Part shown: piece by piece, positions 16,839-25,031 of the stretch
Layout of the letters: every line of letters starts with the position of its first letter
How positions within the stretch are numbered: position 1 is the first letter of the stretch
From: Flavobacteriales bacterium
GTDB taxonomy: Bacteria > Bacteroidota > Bacteroidia > Flavobacteriales_D > Sanyastnellaceae
Direction of reading: 5' to 3'
DNA: 36,740 bases
NCBI GenBank assembly: GCA_016780385.1
Contig: JADHLY010000019.1
Coordinates: forward strand, 1 to 36,740
Translations under genes and position numbers: made by a program
Notes under the pieces: generated by a model
What the model was told of the DNA's origin: nothing
Seen by the model: only the letters and a program-made list of their open reading frames with translations
Databases searched by the model: none

Positions 16839-17456
16839 TCACAGCACCTCGATTGCAAACATGGTACGCCCGCCGAGGCGGCCCTCCAGGCGATCACCAG
16901 ACTGGACGGGGCCAACTCCGGCGGGCGTGCCTGTAAAGAGCAGGTCTCCCGTCTTCCAAGTGCTGTATCGGGATACGTGGGCAATCAGCGCATCGACAGA
17001 AAACAACATGTCTCCGGTGTGTCCCTCCTGCACGACCTCTCCATTTTGAAGGAGGGTGAACTGCAAGTCCTGAATGTCCCCACCAAGCTCAGTGAGCGGA
17101 ATCCACTCCCGAGAAACAACCGCACTGCCATCAAAGGCCTTGGCCTTCTCCCAGGGCTTTCCAGCCGCCTTGAGCTGCTGCTGCACATCCCGCGCGGTAA
17201 AGTCAATTCCCAAGCCCACCTGCGTGTAGCACCGGCCCGCGTGAGCCTCATCGATCCACTTTGCAGCGCGGTCCATCCGCACGATCAGCTCGACTTCATA
17301 ATGGCAATCCCCTGTCCATTCGGGGATGGTAAAGGGGTGATCCTTGTGAAGGACAGCGCTTTCTGGCTTGAAGAAAAACAGAGGCTCGCTCGGAACCGCA
17401 TTCCCCAGTTCAGCGGCGTGGTCGGCATAATTCCGGCCGATGCAGACAATCTTCAT
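16839..17456 (-). CDS. Fumarylacetoacetate hydrolase (FAH) family protein, FAHD1-like
   Basis: About 205 residues. It opens with the FAHD1-type CIGRNYADHAAE and carries the metal triad Glu54 and Glu56 (YEVELIV) and Asp85 (GIDFTARD), then DGSAVVS and FTGTPAGVGPV near the C-terminus. FAHD1-like enzymes hydrolyse acylpyruvates or decarboxylate oxaloacetate using magnesium or manganese. The protein is slightly shorter than typical FAHD1 (about 220 residues). It lies 24 bp after the OmpA-family gene on the same strand and converges on clpB with a 3-base gap, leaving no room for a separate terminator. No aromatic degradation pathway is visible nearby, so a metabolite-repair role is as likely as a catabolic one. 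Confidence 0.9.
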   Translation of the reverse strand: MKIVCIGRNYADHAAELGNAVPSEPLFFFKPESAVLHKDHPFTIPEWTGDCHYEVELIVRMDRAAKWIDEAHAGRCYTQVGLGIDFTARDVQQQLKAAGKPWEKAKAFDGSAVVSREWIPLTELGGDIQDLQFTLLQNGEVVQEGHTGDMLFSVDALIAHVSRYSTWKTGDLLFTGTPAGVGPVQSGDRLEGRLGGRTMFAIEVL

Positions 17457-17480
17457 GGGCGCAAAGGTGAACCAATGCCG

Positions 17481-18602
17481 TCAATCCAACAGCAATTGCA
17501 CCTGCACCCTGCGGTCGAAGCCTGCCCCCCATTCGGGTCGCTGCTCACCGAAATGGGCCGCTGTGACCCGTTCCGCAGCGACGCCGCGCTCCAACAAGTA
17601 GTAGCGCACGACTTGGGCCCTGCGCCTGCTGAGTTCCATGTTGGCCCTTTCCGAGCCCGTGGCATCGCTGTGGCCCGTGACCAGCACCCTCAGATTGGGC
17701 CGCCCTGCCATCCACTCTACGAGGGTATTCAATCCATACTCCGCACTCAACCCGATGGCGGCACTGCCCGCTGGGAACTGCAAGGTGAATTGCTCGGGCA
17801 GCCGATCGGGTACAATGCCCGAACCGCCATTGGGCGACCAACGCCCGTCGACTCCGGCTGCTGGCAAACTGCTGGATGATCCACCTTGCGGTGTTTCTCG
17901 GTTCATGCGCCTTTCCAAGGCGTCAATCCGATCGGTCAGTTGCCGCAATGCAGCAGCCAATTCACCTTCTGTATCTGCACCTGTACCAAGGCCAGCCTCA
18001 CCGAGGCCAGACAACGTGCTGTTGTCCGCTGAAGACCCTCCAAAATCCGGCAGCGGCTGAGGGCTCAATGGATCGCGCCCCCCTTGAATTTGGGTCCAAT
18101 CTGCCGTCAACTCCGAACGGCCTTTCACTCCGCTGGCCAGGGCTTCATTGGTGTACACGCCGATATCCAGCGCCACCAACAGCACGACATCTTCGAGAGC
18201 TCCCTGCACCTGGAAATACACCCATTCTTCTTCCTCCCAACCCCGTGGTGCCGGCGGCACTGTCCAGCCATCGAGCCCGGCCAGAGCCTCCTTGACCCTG
18301 GGCCTGAACTTTTTGAAATCGGCCACTGCGCCTTCGAGGTAATAGGGCACAGACGCCTGGACTATGGCCCGCATGTCCTTGATGGTGCGGGACGGCGGCG
18401 TAGCCAGGCGCACTTGCCCCCGCTCCACCACCACATCGGATGCCAGCCGGTTGGTCAGCACCTCCATGACGACGCGCTCATACTGGCGGGCCACCTCATT
18501 CGGGTAGGCTTCCTGCGCGCACACCGCTGGGGGATGTGCCGCACAGCACGCTCCGAATACAATCAGAGCACACAGGATTCTCCGAGGTGAGCAGTGTAAC
18601 AT
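17481..18602 (-). CDS. OmpA-family outer-membrane/peptidoglycan-binding protein
   Basis: About 373 residues from the ATG at 18602 (a GTG two codons earlier is possible). A signal peptide ends near AVCAQ. The N-terminal 130 residues form an unrecognised mixed domain, followed by a Gly/Ser/Pro-rich linker and a short predicted coiled coil (LAAALRQLTDRIDALERRM). The C-terminal OmpA domain begins at about residue 270 and has the peptidoglycan-binding core GHSDATG followed by the ELSRRRA helix and a terminal RRVQVQLLL strand. No obvious N-terminal beta-barrel is present, so it is more likely a periplasmic tether than a porin. It follows the sugar transferase gene by 61 bases. An envelope-stabilising role is inferred. 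Confidence 0.88.
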   Translation of the reverse strand: MLHCSPRRILCALIVFGACCAAHPPAVCAQEAYPNEVARQYERVVMEVLTNRLASDVVVERGQVRLATPPSRTIKDMRAIVQASVPYYLEGAVADFKKFRPRVKEALAGLDGWTVPPAPRGWEEEEWVYFQVQGALEDVVLLVALDIGVYTNEALASGVKGRSELTADWTQIQGGRDPLSPQPLPDFGGSSADNSTLSGLGEAGLGTGADTEGELAAALRQLTDRIDALERRMNRETPQGGSSSSLPAAGVDGRWSPNGGSGIVPDRLPEQFTLQFPAGSAAIGLSAEYGLNTLVEWMAGRPNLRVLVTGHSDATGSERANMELSRRRAQVVRYYLLERGVAAERVTAAHFGEQRPEWGAGFDRRVQVQLLLD

Positions 18603-18663
18603 GGCCACTGCAATTTAACTCATTATGAGGGCAATATTGGCCCCGCGAACGAAAGGGCCGGCG

Positions 18664-20136
18664 TCATTTGCCGCGGCCCCGTAGCACAATCCACACCGTG
18701 TAGGTCAGGATTTTAAGGTCCAGCGCCAGGGACATGTTTTCCAAATAGATGAGGTCGAAACGCAGGCGCTGCACCATCTCATCCACATTTTCAGCATACC
18801 CGTACTTCACCTGACCCCAAGAAGTGATGCCTGGGCGCACCTTGTGAAGGTGATGGTAATGCGCGGCCTTTTGGGCGATCAGGTCGATGTAATGCTGACG
18901 TTCTGGACGTGGGCCAACCAAAGACATCTCCCCGATGAGCACATTGAAGAACTGGGGCAACTCATCCATTCGGGTTTTGCGCAGCACCCTGCCCACTGGG
19001 GTAATCCGCGGATCATGGTCGCTCGACAACTGCGGGCCATTGCGCTCCGAGCCTACATACATCGACCGGAATTTGTGGATCATGAACGGCGCGCCCCACC
19101 GGCCTACCCTTTCTTGGTGAAACAACACTGGGCCCTTGGAAGACAGTTTGACGGCCAAGGCAATGCCCAGCAGCAAAGGGGTCAACACAAACAAAGCAAA
19201 CAAGCTGATGACGATGTCCATGCCGCGTTTGACCGCCACTTGCCATGAGGGCATGATCTCTTTGCGAATGGCAATCAGCGGCGCCCCAAATAAGCTCTGC
19301 ATCCGCACCAACCCGCTCAAGATGTCGTAGATGTCGGGGATGATTTTGATGCCCACGCCCGTGCCTTCCAATCGGTTGATGATGGCCTCCAACTCCCCGT
19401 GCTCGGAGCTGCGCACCGCAAGGATGACTTCCTCGATGCTGTGCTCGGCAATGATATCGGCCATTTGGCCTGTACTGCCAAGGCAGGGAATGCCCTCAAA
19501 AGTTTCGCACCCCTCCTCACCGACTTGGATGGAACCCACGAAACGGAAGCCCGGGTTGCGGCGCAAGGAACGGATCTCCCGCACGGTAGACACGGCCTGC
19601 TCATTGCATCCGACAATGAGGGTATTGAAGGCCACCTCTCCACGGTGGACCCTTTTGACGGTCCGCGTGGTCAAGGGCAACCTGAAGGCGATCACCGCTG
19701 TGGACTGGGCCGCGTACAACACCAGCAAGGATTGGTAATACTGGGTGTAACTGCTGATGGCGTCATCCAGGATGAGCACAAAAAAGAGGGTCAATGCACC
19801 GAGCAAGTTGGTCCACAGCACTTGGCCCACCTCCAGCGAGCGGTGGCGCCGATACGGATCGTTGTGCATGCCCGCCAAGCCGTACAAGCCCAGCCAGAAA
19901 GTCGGCACGAACATCAAGCCGTACCTGAAATTGTCATCGAGCCACATCTCCTCAGGAAACCAGGCGTTCTGAAACGCCGGAGCGAACTCGAGGTAATGCT
20001 TCCGAAAGAGGTACAGCGTCATCCAAGCCACTGCGGACGCCAGCACATCGCCCAGCACATAGCGCGCAGAAGCCCACCGGCGGTCAAGCGACGTGATGGG
20101 CTTGGCTGTGGCCGCCATGGCAGCGCTTGTGGACAT
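18664..20136 (-). CDS. Exopolysaccharide polyprenyl-phosphate sugar-1-phosphate transferase (WcaJ/PssY type)
   Basis: About 490 residues from the ATG at 20136; the TTG at 20145 would overlap the upstream stop. The N-terminal half has several membrane helices and a Rossmann-like CoA-binding-type domain (TLIVGCNEQAVSTVREI). The C-terminal 190 residues are the bacterial sugar transferase domain: a membrane re-entrant segment after KRGMDIVIS, FHQERVG, KFRSM, then TRMDELPQFFNVL and GEMSLVGPRPE with the catalytic Asp-Glu, and a final PGITSWGQVKYGYAE. It loads the first sugar phosphate onto undecaprenyl phosphate at the inner membrane to start exopolysaccharide or glycan synthesis. It is five bases after a lipoprotein gene. 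No other glycosyltransferases, flippase or polymerase genes are nearby. Confidence 0.93.
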   Translation of the reverse strand: MSTSAAMAATAKPITSLDRRWASARYVLGDVLASAVAWMTLYLFRKHYLEFAPAFQNAWFPEEMWLDDNFRYGLMFVPTFWLGLYGLAGMHNDPYRRHRSLEVGQVLWTNLLGALTLFFVLILDDAISSYTQYYQSLLVLYAAQSTAVIAFRLPLTTRTVKRVHRGEVAFNTLIVGCNEQAVSTVREIRSLRRNPGFRFVGSIQVGEEGCETFEGIPCLGSTGQMADIIAEHSIEEVILAVRSSEHGELEAIINRLEGTGVGIKIIPDIYDILSGLVRMQSLFGAPLIAIRKEIMPSWQVAVKRGMDIVISLFALFVLTPLLLGIALAVKLSSKGPVLFHQERVGRWGAPFMIHKFRSMYVGSERNGPQLSSDHDPRITPVGRVLRKTRMDELPQFFNVLIGEMSLVGPRPERQHYIDLIAQKAAHYHHLHKVRPGITSWGQVKYGYAENVDEMVQRLRFDLIYLENMSLALDLKILTYTVWIVLRGRGK

Positions 20137-20141
20137 CGAAA

Positions 20142-21038
20142 TCAATACGTGAGGATGCGAAGGTTATCGAGGCCCACTGAGCCCTGGTCCCTGCCCGCCT
20201 CGAGAATGCACTCAAAATACACTTCGAAGTGATCGGCAGGCCCTTGCGCAGATATGGTCGAGGAAAGGTCCACGTAAAGTTTGTTCCATTCCGTTGGCCC
20301 TCCCACTACCTCCGTTGGATTGATCACGAGGGTGAGGTGTTTGGTCTCGATCCCGCTTCTGAAGCCGTACAACCCCACAGCAAAGGACTGGTCACAGCGG
20401 TAATCGAGCTCCAGGAAGGCAGGCAGGCCCGACTGCAAGTCAAATTCCTGCTCCACGGTGCGCACCCGTACAATGGGCACATCATCGCTGACTTCCATTC
20501 GTCCGGACTTCTCTCCTTCAAAGACCTCAGCTTCGGAACCGACCCTCACGAGTCCGCTGCCCCCCACCATGCTGCCAAAGACATTGGAGTTCTCAAAGTC
20601 CTCAACGGGCATGTACTTGACCTGATCGACCAGCGTGAACTCAGGAATCAAGGTGTCCTGTGCCCCAGGCTCAGGATTGACCATATGTTCCACAGTGGTG
20701 TAAAAAGGGTAGGGCGACCTGCTGTTGCTGATGCCGTTCTCTCTGATGCCCGCAAGCAATGTGACCGCGCCTCCCGACGCATCGGCAGGTAGGATGGGGA
20801 TCAAGGCCGGCAATGGGAACACGCCCACCACATCGGTGGCGCTGTATACCCACACGTCGGTTACGTTGGTCGAGGCCGTTCCTTGGTCTTCTCCAGGGAT
20901 GTAGGACATTTCAGGGACAATGAGGTAACTGGGGATGTCTTGTCCCGGATCCATCAGGGAACAGCCCCAAAGCCCCGTGAGCAATAAGCCCAACTGAACT
21001 GCTGGAAATCCGTGAAAGAAACTGCGGCGAAGTCGCAT
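20142..21038 (-). CDS. Lipoprotein of unknown function next to the sugar transferase
   Basis: About 298 residues from the ATG at 21038, chosen because it gives a compact lipoprotein signal with lipobox LTGLWGC (Cys26); the frame is open further upstream to 21164 but without a signal. The mature part starts SLMDPGQDIPSYL, then a stretch that repeatedly mentions gain of small beta strands (DVWVYSATDVVGVFPLPALIP) reminiscent of a carboxypeptidase-regulatory-like fold. The second half (from about VEDFENSNVFGSMVG) looks like a jelly-roll carbohydrate-binding domain, with an acidic start and a C-terminal LDNLRILTY. No family was recognised with confidence. Tight linkage (5 bp) to the sugar-1-phosphate transferase suggests a part in surface glycan handling; this is inference. 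Confidence 0.8.
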   Translation of the reverse strand: MRLRRSFFHGFPAVQLGLLLTGLWGCSLMDPGQDIPSYLIVPEMSYIPGEDQGTASTNVTDVWVYSATDVVGVFPLPALIPILPADASGGAVTLLAGIRENGISNSRSPYPFYTTVEHMVNPEPGAQDTLIPEFTLVDQVKYMPVEDFENSNVFGSMVGGSGLVRVGSEAEVFEGEKSGRMEVSDDVPIVRVRTVEQEFDLQSGLPAFLELDYRCDQSFAVGLYGFRSGIETKHLTLVINPTEVVGGPTEWNKLYVDLSSTISAQGPADHFEVYFECILEAGRDQGSVGLDNLRILTY

Positions 21039-21180
21039 TAAGGTCGAGGTTGAGGTGCGGCCGAGCAGCGCTGCACTGCGTTGCGCAGCGGCCCTTCCGA
21101 TAGGCCAACGCACCCCTGCGCCCTTTTCATGTATCCCCTTCCTCATAGTTTTCCACAGGCGCATTCGTGGACAGTCCGGC

Positions 21181-23700
21181 TTAGCGCAAAATCATGATGT
21201 GCCCCGTCTTGCGGATCACACGACGTACGACGGAAGTCGGATCTCTGTAGGTAACCTGAAATGCATAGACGCCGTCCCGCACGAAATATAGCTTCTCATC
21301 CAGCGGCCGGCCATCTTCGCGCACACCTCCGGTCCAATACTCTTCCGGGTTTTGGCTTTCCCAAATGACCACCCCCCACCGGTCAAAAATCTTGAGCACG
21401 TATTCTTCTGGGGCGCATTCGAAGGAAGGCCGCCAGGCATCATTAATGAGGTCGCCATCCGGCGTGAAAGCAGCCGGAGCAAAAACAGCACAACCGCATG
21501 GGGTTTCGACCACCAACGCAGAATCCGTCACACTCCCGCACTCCGTAGAGTGGGTGGCCGTGTATAACCCTGGCGCCGTGATCACGCGCGTGGCGCCGGT
21601 TTCTCCATCGTCCCAATACACGGGATCGGGAGTGCCCGTGCTCAGCACCACCGATTCACCTTCGCACAGTTCGATGAACTCAGGAAGTGCCATTTGCCCA
21701 ATGGCCCCTGTGGGGACCGCGATGGCGCCAGCGACATCGCATCCGGAAGTCGCCTCATTGGCCACAAAGAAGTACACGCCGGGTTCTGTGACGGTCAGCC
21801 CTGAAGGGTCAGCCGATGTGCCGTCCACATCCCAATCGGTCCAACCTGAAGGCCACGGCACGAAGGCAAAATCACCTGGACACAAGGGAGACACCTCAAA
21901 CTCGGGGATCGCAGGATTCTGGGTCGAGAGGTAAGTGCTGTCCTCTCCAGAGCATTGGGGCAACGGCGATACCGCCACCGATTGCCAACCGGGAACATCC
22001 CCGGTCCATGTCCAGCCTTCCGTGCCGTCCGACCAGGTAGGGGCAGCAACGCCGGCCAAAGGAGTGATCTCCAGCAATGCGAGCTCGCCAGGACACAATG
22101 AAACGGTATCCGGCAATCCGGGATCTGGAACATCGTATACAGTCACTGTCGTGGCCAAGAGCGTCTGGTCTCCGCACACGTCGGTCACTGTGGCTTCATA
22201 CGTTGTTGTCTCTGTGGGTGTGACCGTCGGTTGTTCCAACAAAGGGTCGCTGAGGCCGTCAGCTGACGCCCAGGCCACATCGGCTCCCGCCCCGGCCTCC
22301 AGCAGGAGGTCGACACTTGTACCTGTGCAAGTGGCGTAGGCATCGGGCAAGAAGGGCACCTCTGGTACCAAGGCTGTGACGCTATATTCCAATGCCAATG
22401 GACAACCCGTGGCCACATCGGTGTAGGTCATGGCAAATAGACCGGCGATTGCGGACCACGGCGAAGCCACGTCAACACCATTTACCTGCCAGTCTCCCGT
22501 GCCCACCGGCCACGGTACCTCTTCGCTCTCGCCCGCACACAGCGGCCCCAAAGCCGGAAGTGTGACTTCCATGGGAATCAATGCTTCTATGGTGGTGCTG
22601 GCGGTCCCAACACATCCGCCATCCCCGGTAACCTCAACCGTTTGCACACCGAGATCATCGCCTGTCCAATCGCCACCCACGGTACCATCCGACCATTCTG
22701 CCGCGGCGCCTGCCGGCACGTCCACTGAAAGCGACACTTCGTCCCCGGGACAAAACGCCGCAGTGGCCGGCAAGATGGGCTCAGGGGCCTCCAACACTTC
22801 TACCGTGGTTTCTTCGGTTAGCACGTCGCCACATACATCTGTCCACTCCACCTCGTAGGCGGTGGTTTCGGAGGGCTGCGCATTGGTCACGGCAGCGTCA
22901 GGGTCGCTCAAACCGTCGACCGGAGTCCAAGAAATAGTACCGCTTTGGGCGCCTTGCAGCACCAGGTCCACGCCCTCTCCTGCACACACGGAATGCTCAG
23001 GAGGCAGCCCCAATGCGGAAGTGGTCACACACACCTCCTGGGCGTTGCTCGAGCCGCCTGTAGAACCTGTGAAGCCCCACCACACTGACGAAGTGCCCTG
23101 AAAGATTTCGCCAATCAAATCACCGGTCCAGGAAAGCCTAAGTTCACAGTCGAAATAAACCTGAAACAACTGGGTCGCCGGGTCCCACTCGACCTTGAAC
23201 TGGTGGGGCTGGCCATCTTCAATGTTGGCGCCATCAGCGCGAGCAGATACAGGGCCATCCAAGTTGAAAAAGGGGATGTTGTGGTTATTGATCCCATCCC
23301 TAAAAATGCAGACGTGGTCCTGCGGGGGGTCGGCAAAATTTCCGTTTTGCCAGGTGTCCACCTCGACGCCTATGCTGTTGCCTGGGACGTCAGAGCCGAG
23401 GTATTCATTGATTCCTCCCAATGCAAACAACCCGAAATCCTGCATGACAAAAGCAATGCCATCGGCTCCCGTTGCATCTTGATTGCCGAGGTACAATTCC
23501 GCTCTGATGGCAAACGGCTCAGAAAGGTCCACTTGGTCATTGAACCACACGGCCCCTACTTGCTGCAACACGTTTTCTGTAATGGCGTAGCAACCATCGC
23601 CGAGGCCGACAGCATCGCCCACGAAGGTGCATACCTCTTGGGCACTCAAGGAGGACCAAAAAGACAAAGTAGACAACAACAAAAGCAACCGAGCCTTCAT
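21181..23700 (-). CDS. Large L-type-lectin adhesin with Ig-like super-repeat and gliding-motility (T9SS type B) C-terminal domain
   Basis: About 839 residues from the ATG at 23700, which starts a good signal peptide (MKARLLLLLSTLSFWSSLSAQ); an upstream ATG at 23724 is less likely. Domain order: L-type (legume-like) lectin domain at nt about 23637-23020 (GADGIAFVMQ, GNSIGVEVDTW, HQFKVEWDPATQ, VWWGFTGSTGG), then a 219-residue unit of Ig/PKD-like domains repeated twice, one more partial Ig-like domain, and the type B sorting domain from about nt 21492 (AFTPDGDLINDAWRP, IFDRWGVVIWES, GVYAFQVTYRD). Type B proteins leave through the type IX secretion system and stay on the surface or are released. 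A glycan-binding surface adhesin is the natural reading. It is 71 bases downstream of the transaldolase gene on the same strand. Confidence 0.92.
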   Translation of the reverse strand: MKARLLLLLSTLSFWSSLSAQEVCTFVGDAVGLGDGCYAITENVLQQVGAVWFNDQVDLSEPFAIRAELYLGNQDATGADGIAFVMQDFGLFALGGINEYLGSDVPGNSIGVEVDTWQNGNFADPPQDHVCIFRDGINNHNIPFFNLDGPVSARADGANIEDGQPHQFKVEWDPATQLFQVYFDCELRLSWTGDLIGEIFQGTSSVWWGFTGSTGGSSNAQEVCVTTSALGLPPEHSVCAGEGVDLVLQGAQSGTISWTPVDGLSDPDAAVTNAQPSETTAYEVEWTDVCGDVLTEETTVEVLEAPEPILPATAAFCPGDEVSLSVDVPAGAAAEWSDGTVGGDWTGDDLGVQTVEVTGDGGCVGTASTTIEALIPMEVTLPALGPLCAGESEEVPWPVGTGDWQVNGVDVASPWSAIAGLFAMTYTDVATGCPLALEYSVTALVPEVPFLPDAYATCTGTSVDLLLEAGAGADVAWASADGLSDPLLEQPTVTPTETTTYEATVTDVCGDQTLLATTVTVYDVPDPGLPDTVSLCPGELALLEITPLAGVAAPTWSDGTEGWTWTGDVPGWQSVAVSPLPQCSGEDSTYLSTQNPAIPEFEVSPLCPGDFAFVPWPSGWTDWDVDGTSADPSGLTVTEPGVYFFVANEATSGCDVAGAIAVPTGAIGQMALPEFIELCEGESVVLSTGTPDPVYWDDGETGATRVITAPGLYTATHSTECGSVTDSALVVETPCGCAVFAPAAFTPDGDLINDAWRPSFECAPEEYVLKIFDRWGVVIWESQNPEEYWTGGVREDGRPLDEKLYFVRDGVYAFQVTYRDPTSVVRRVIRKTGHIMILR
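21688..23001 (-). repeat. Two copies of a 219-residue (657 bp) multi-Ig super-repeat in the lectin adhesin
   Basis: Landmarks recur exactly 219 residues apart: first Cys of the Ig-like domain (residues 247/466, counted from the 23724 Met), CGD (298/517), CPG (325/544), PLC (396/615) and VPWP (403/622), while WSDGT is 220 apart (344/564). Each copy holds three different Ig-like modules in the same order. Copy boundaries are approximate (23001-22345 and 22344-21688). The pattern shows duplication of a three-domain block rather than of single domains. Confidence 0.85.
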
Positions 23701-23771
23701 CCTACAAAGATGAACGCAACGCATTGACTTACGTTGTCTGAGGAAGGAGTTTCCCTCGAAAAACTGTGGAC

Positions 23772-24440
23772 TTAGGCGGATACGGCAGCGGCCGCCTTGG
23801 CGTGGTCTGCCAAGAACTTTTCGAGCCCACTGTCTGTCAGAGGGTGCTTGAGCAAACCCTTGATGGCACTTAGTGGACCGGTCATCACGTCGGCGCCGAT
23901 TTCCGCACAGTCAATGATGTGCATGGTGTGGCGCACACTGGCCGCGAGGATTTCCGTCTTGAACATGTAGTTGTCGTAGATACCGCGGATCTGCTGGATC
24001 AACTGAATGCCATCGCTGGAAATATCGTCGAGCCTGCCGATAAATGGGCTCACGTAGTCAGCACCAGCTTTGGCGGCGAGCAATGCCTGGCCAGCAGAAA
24101 AAATCAGCGTGCAGTTGGTGCGGATGCCCCTGTCTGAGAAGTAGCGCAGGGCCTTGACCCCGTCTTCAATCATGGGCACTTTTACCACGATGTTGTCGTG
24201 GAGCGCAGCCAAAACTTCGCCTTCCTTGACCATGTCTTCAAAATTGGTGCTGATTACTTCTGCGCTCACATCGCCGTCGGTGATGTTGCAGATGTCCACG
24301 TAGTGTTGGCGAACAGCGGCATCGCCAGTGATGCCTTCCTTGGCCATCAAGCTGGGGTTGGTGGTCACACCGTCGAGTACACCGAGGGCTTCGGCTTCGC
24401 GGATTTGATCGAGGTTGGCGGTATCGATGAAGAACTTCAT
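23772..24440 (-). CDS. tal: Small transaldolase / fructose-6-phosphate aldolase family enzyme
   Basis: About 222 residues, the size of the short decameric transaldolase/FSA subfamily. It has the N-terminal FFIDTANL, DGVTTNPSL, the Schiff-base Lys87 in VVKVPM, TNCTLIFS, and the AGADYVSPFIGRLDDI segment. Family enzymes either move a dihydroxyacetone unit between sugar phosphates (pentose phosphate pathway) or split fructose-6-phosphate. In E. coli FSA a Tyr sits 46 residues after the Lys (Lys85, Tyr131); here the same spacing gives Phe133, as in true transaldolases. Transaldolase activity is therefore favoured. It is cytosolic. Its promoter probably lies within the 201 bases shared with the divergent DksA-like gene. 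Confidence 0.92.
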   Translation of the reverse strand: MKFFIDTANLDQIREAEALGVLDGVTTNPSLMAKEGITGDAAVRQHYVDICNITDGDVSAEVISTNFEDMVKEGEVLAALHDNIVVKVPMIEDGVKALRYFSDRGIRTNCTLIFSAGQALLAAKAGADYVSPFIGRLDDISSDGIQLIQQIRGIYDNYMFKTEILAASVRHTMHIIDCAEIGADVMTGPLSAIKGLLKHPLTDSGLEKFLADHAKAAAAVSA

Positions 24441-24641
24441 AGGGAGGGGTTGTGAATCGCGCGGCTAAAGTAGAATGCCTGCAGACCAAACCGCGGCTCT
24501 CAGCATTCAGTTTTGTCCACGCGGAATACCGGGCTCAACGCAACACGTGCGCAGCCCTGAAAGCCCCAACGTTGAGGTGAGGGACCAGGCGGCCACCGCA
24601 GGCTGTGCCGAGAGAAAGAAGGAATCTCAATTAGAGCAATC

Positions 24642-25007
24642 ATGTCCGGAAAAGTTGGGTTTAATTGCCGCATGCTTTCCAAGGAAGAGAAAGAAGAGGT
24701 CAAGAAGGCCATCGACAAGAAGGCGCGGGACTTGGACGAGCGCATTGCCGAATACCGGGAGTTGACCAAACCCATTCCCCCCAGCGAGGCCATCGGTCGC
24801 GTGAGCCGCATGGACGCCATCAACAACAAGTCGGTCAATGAAGCCGCATTGAGACAGGCCGAAAAATTGAGGCAAGGACTGGTTCGGGCGCTGCAGCGGC
24901 TGGACGACGATCGGTTCGGCTTGTGCACGCGGTGTGGCAGCCCCATTCCCACAGGGCGCCTTCTCCTGATGCCGGGCGCCTTGACCTGTGTTCGCTGCGC
25001 AGGTTAA
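24642..25007 (+). CDS. DksA/TraR-family C4 zinc-finger protein
   Basis: About 121 residues from the ATG at 24642; a second ATG at 24672 gives 111 residues and starts exactly at the predicted coiled coil, so the start is open. The N-terminal two-thirds is helical and charged with the SRMDAINNKS turn typical of short DksA-like proteins. The C-terminus carries a canonical C4 finger, C95-x2-C98-x17-C116-x2-C119. DksA/TraR proteins insert their coiled coil into the RNA polymerase secondary channel and tune transcription, often with ppGpp. The two Asp residues and Ala of the E. coli DksA tip are not all recognisable, so its effect on transcription is unclear. It is followed after 24 bases by the YciO-type gene. 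Confidence 0.88.
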   Translation: MSGKVGFNCRMLSKEEKEEVKKAIDKKARDLDERIAEYRELTKPIPPSEAIGRVSRMDAINNKSVNEAALRQAEKLRQGLVRALQRLDDDRFGLCTRCGSPIPTGRLLLMPGALTCVRCAG

Positions 25008-25031
25008 CCCCGCTTGAACAAGACCCAACAC

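Noticed and set aside
24441-24641. Small gene or RNA in the 201-base gap between the transaldolase and DksA-like genes
   Set aside because: No open frame with a plausible start and no strong stem-loop was seen; it most likely holds only the two divergent promoters.
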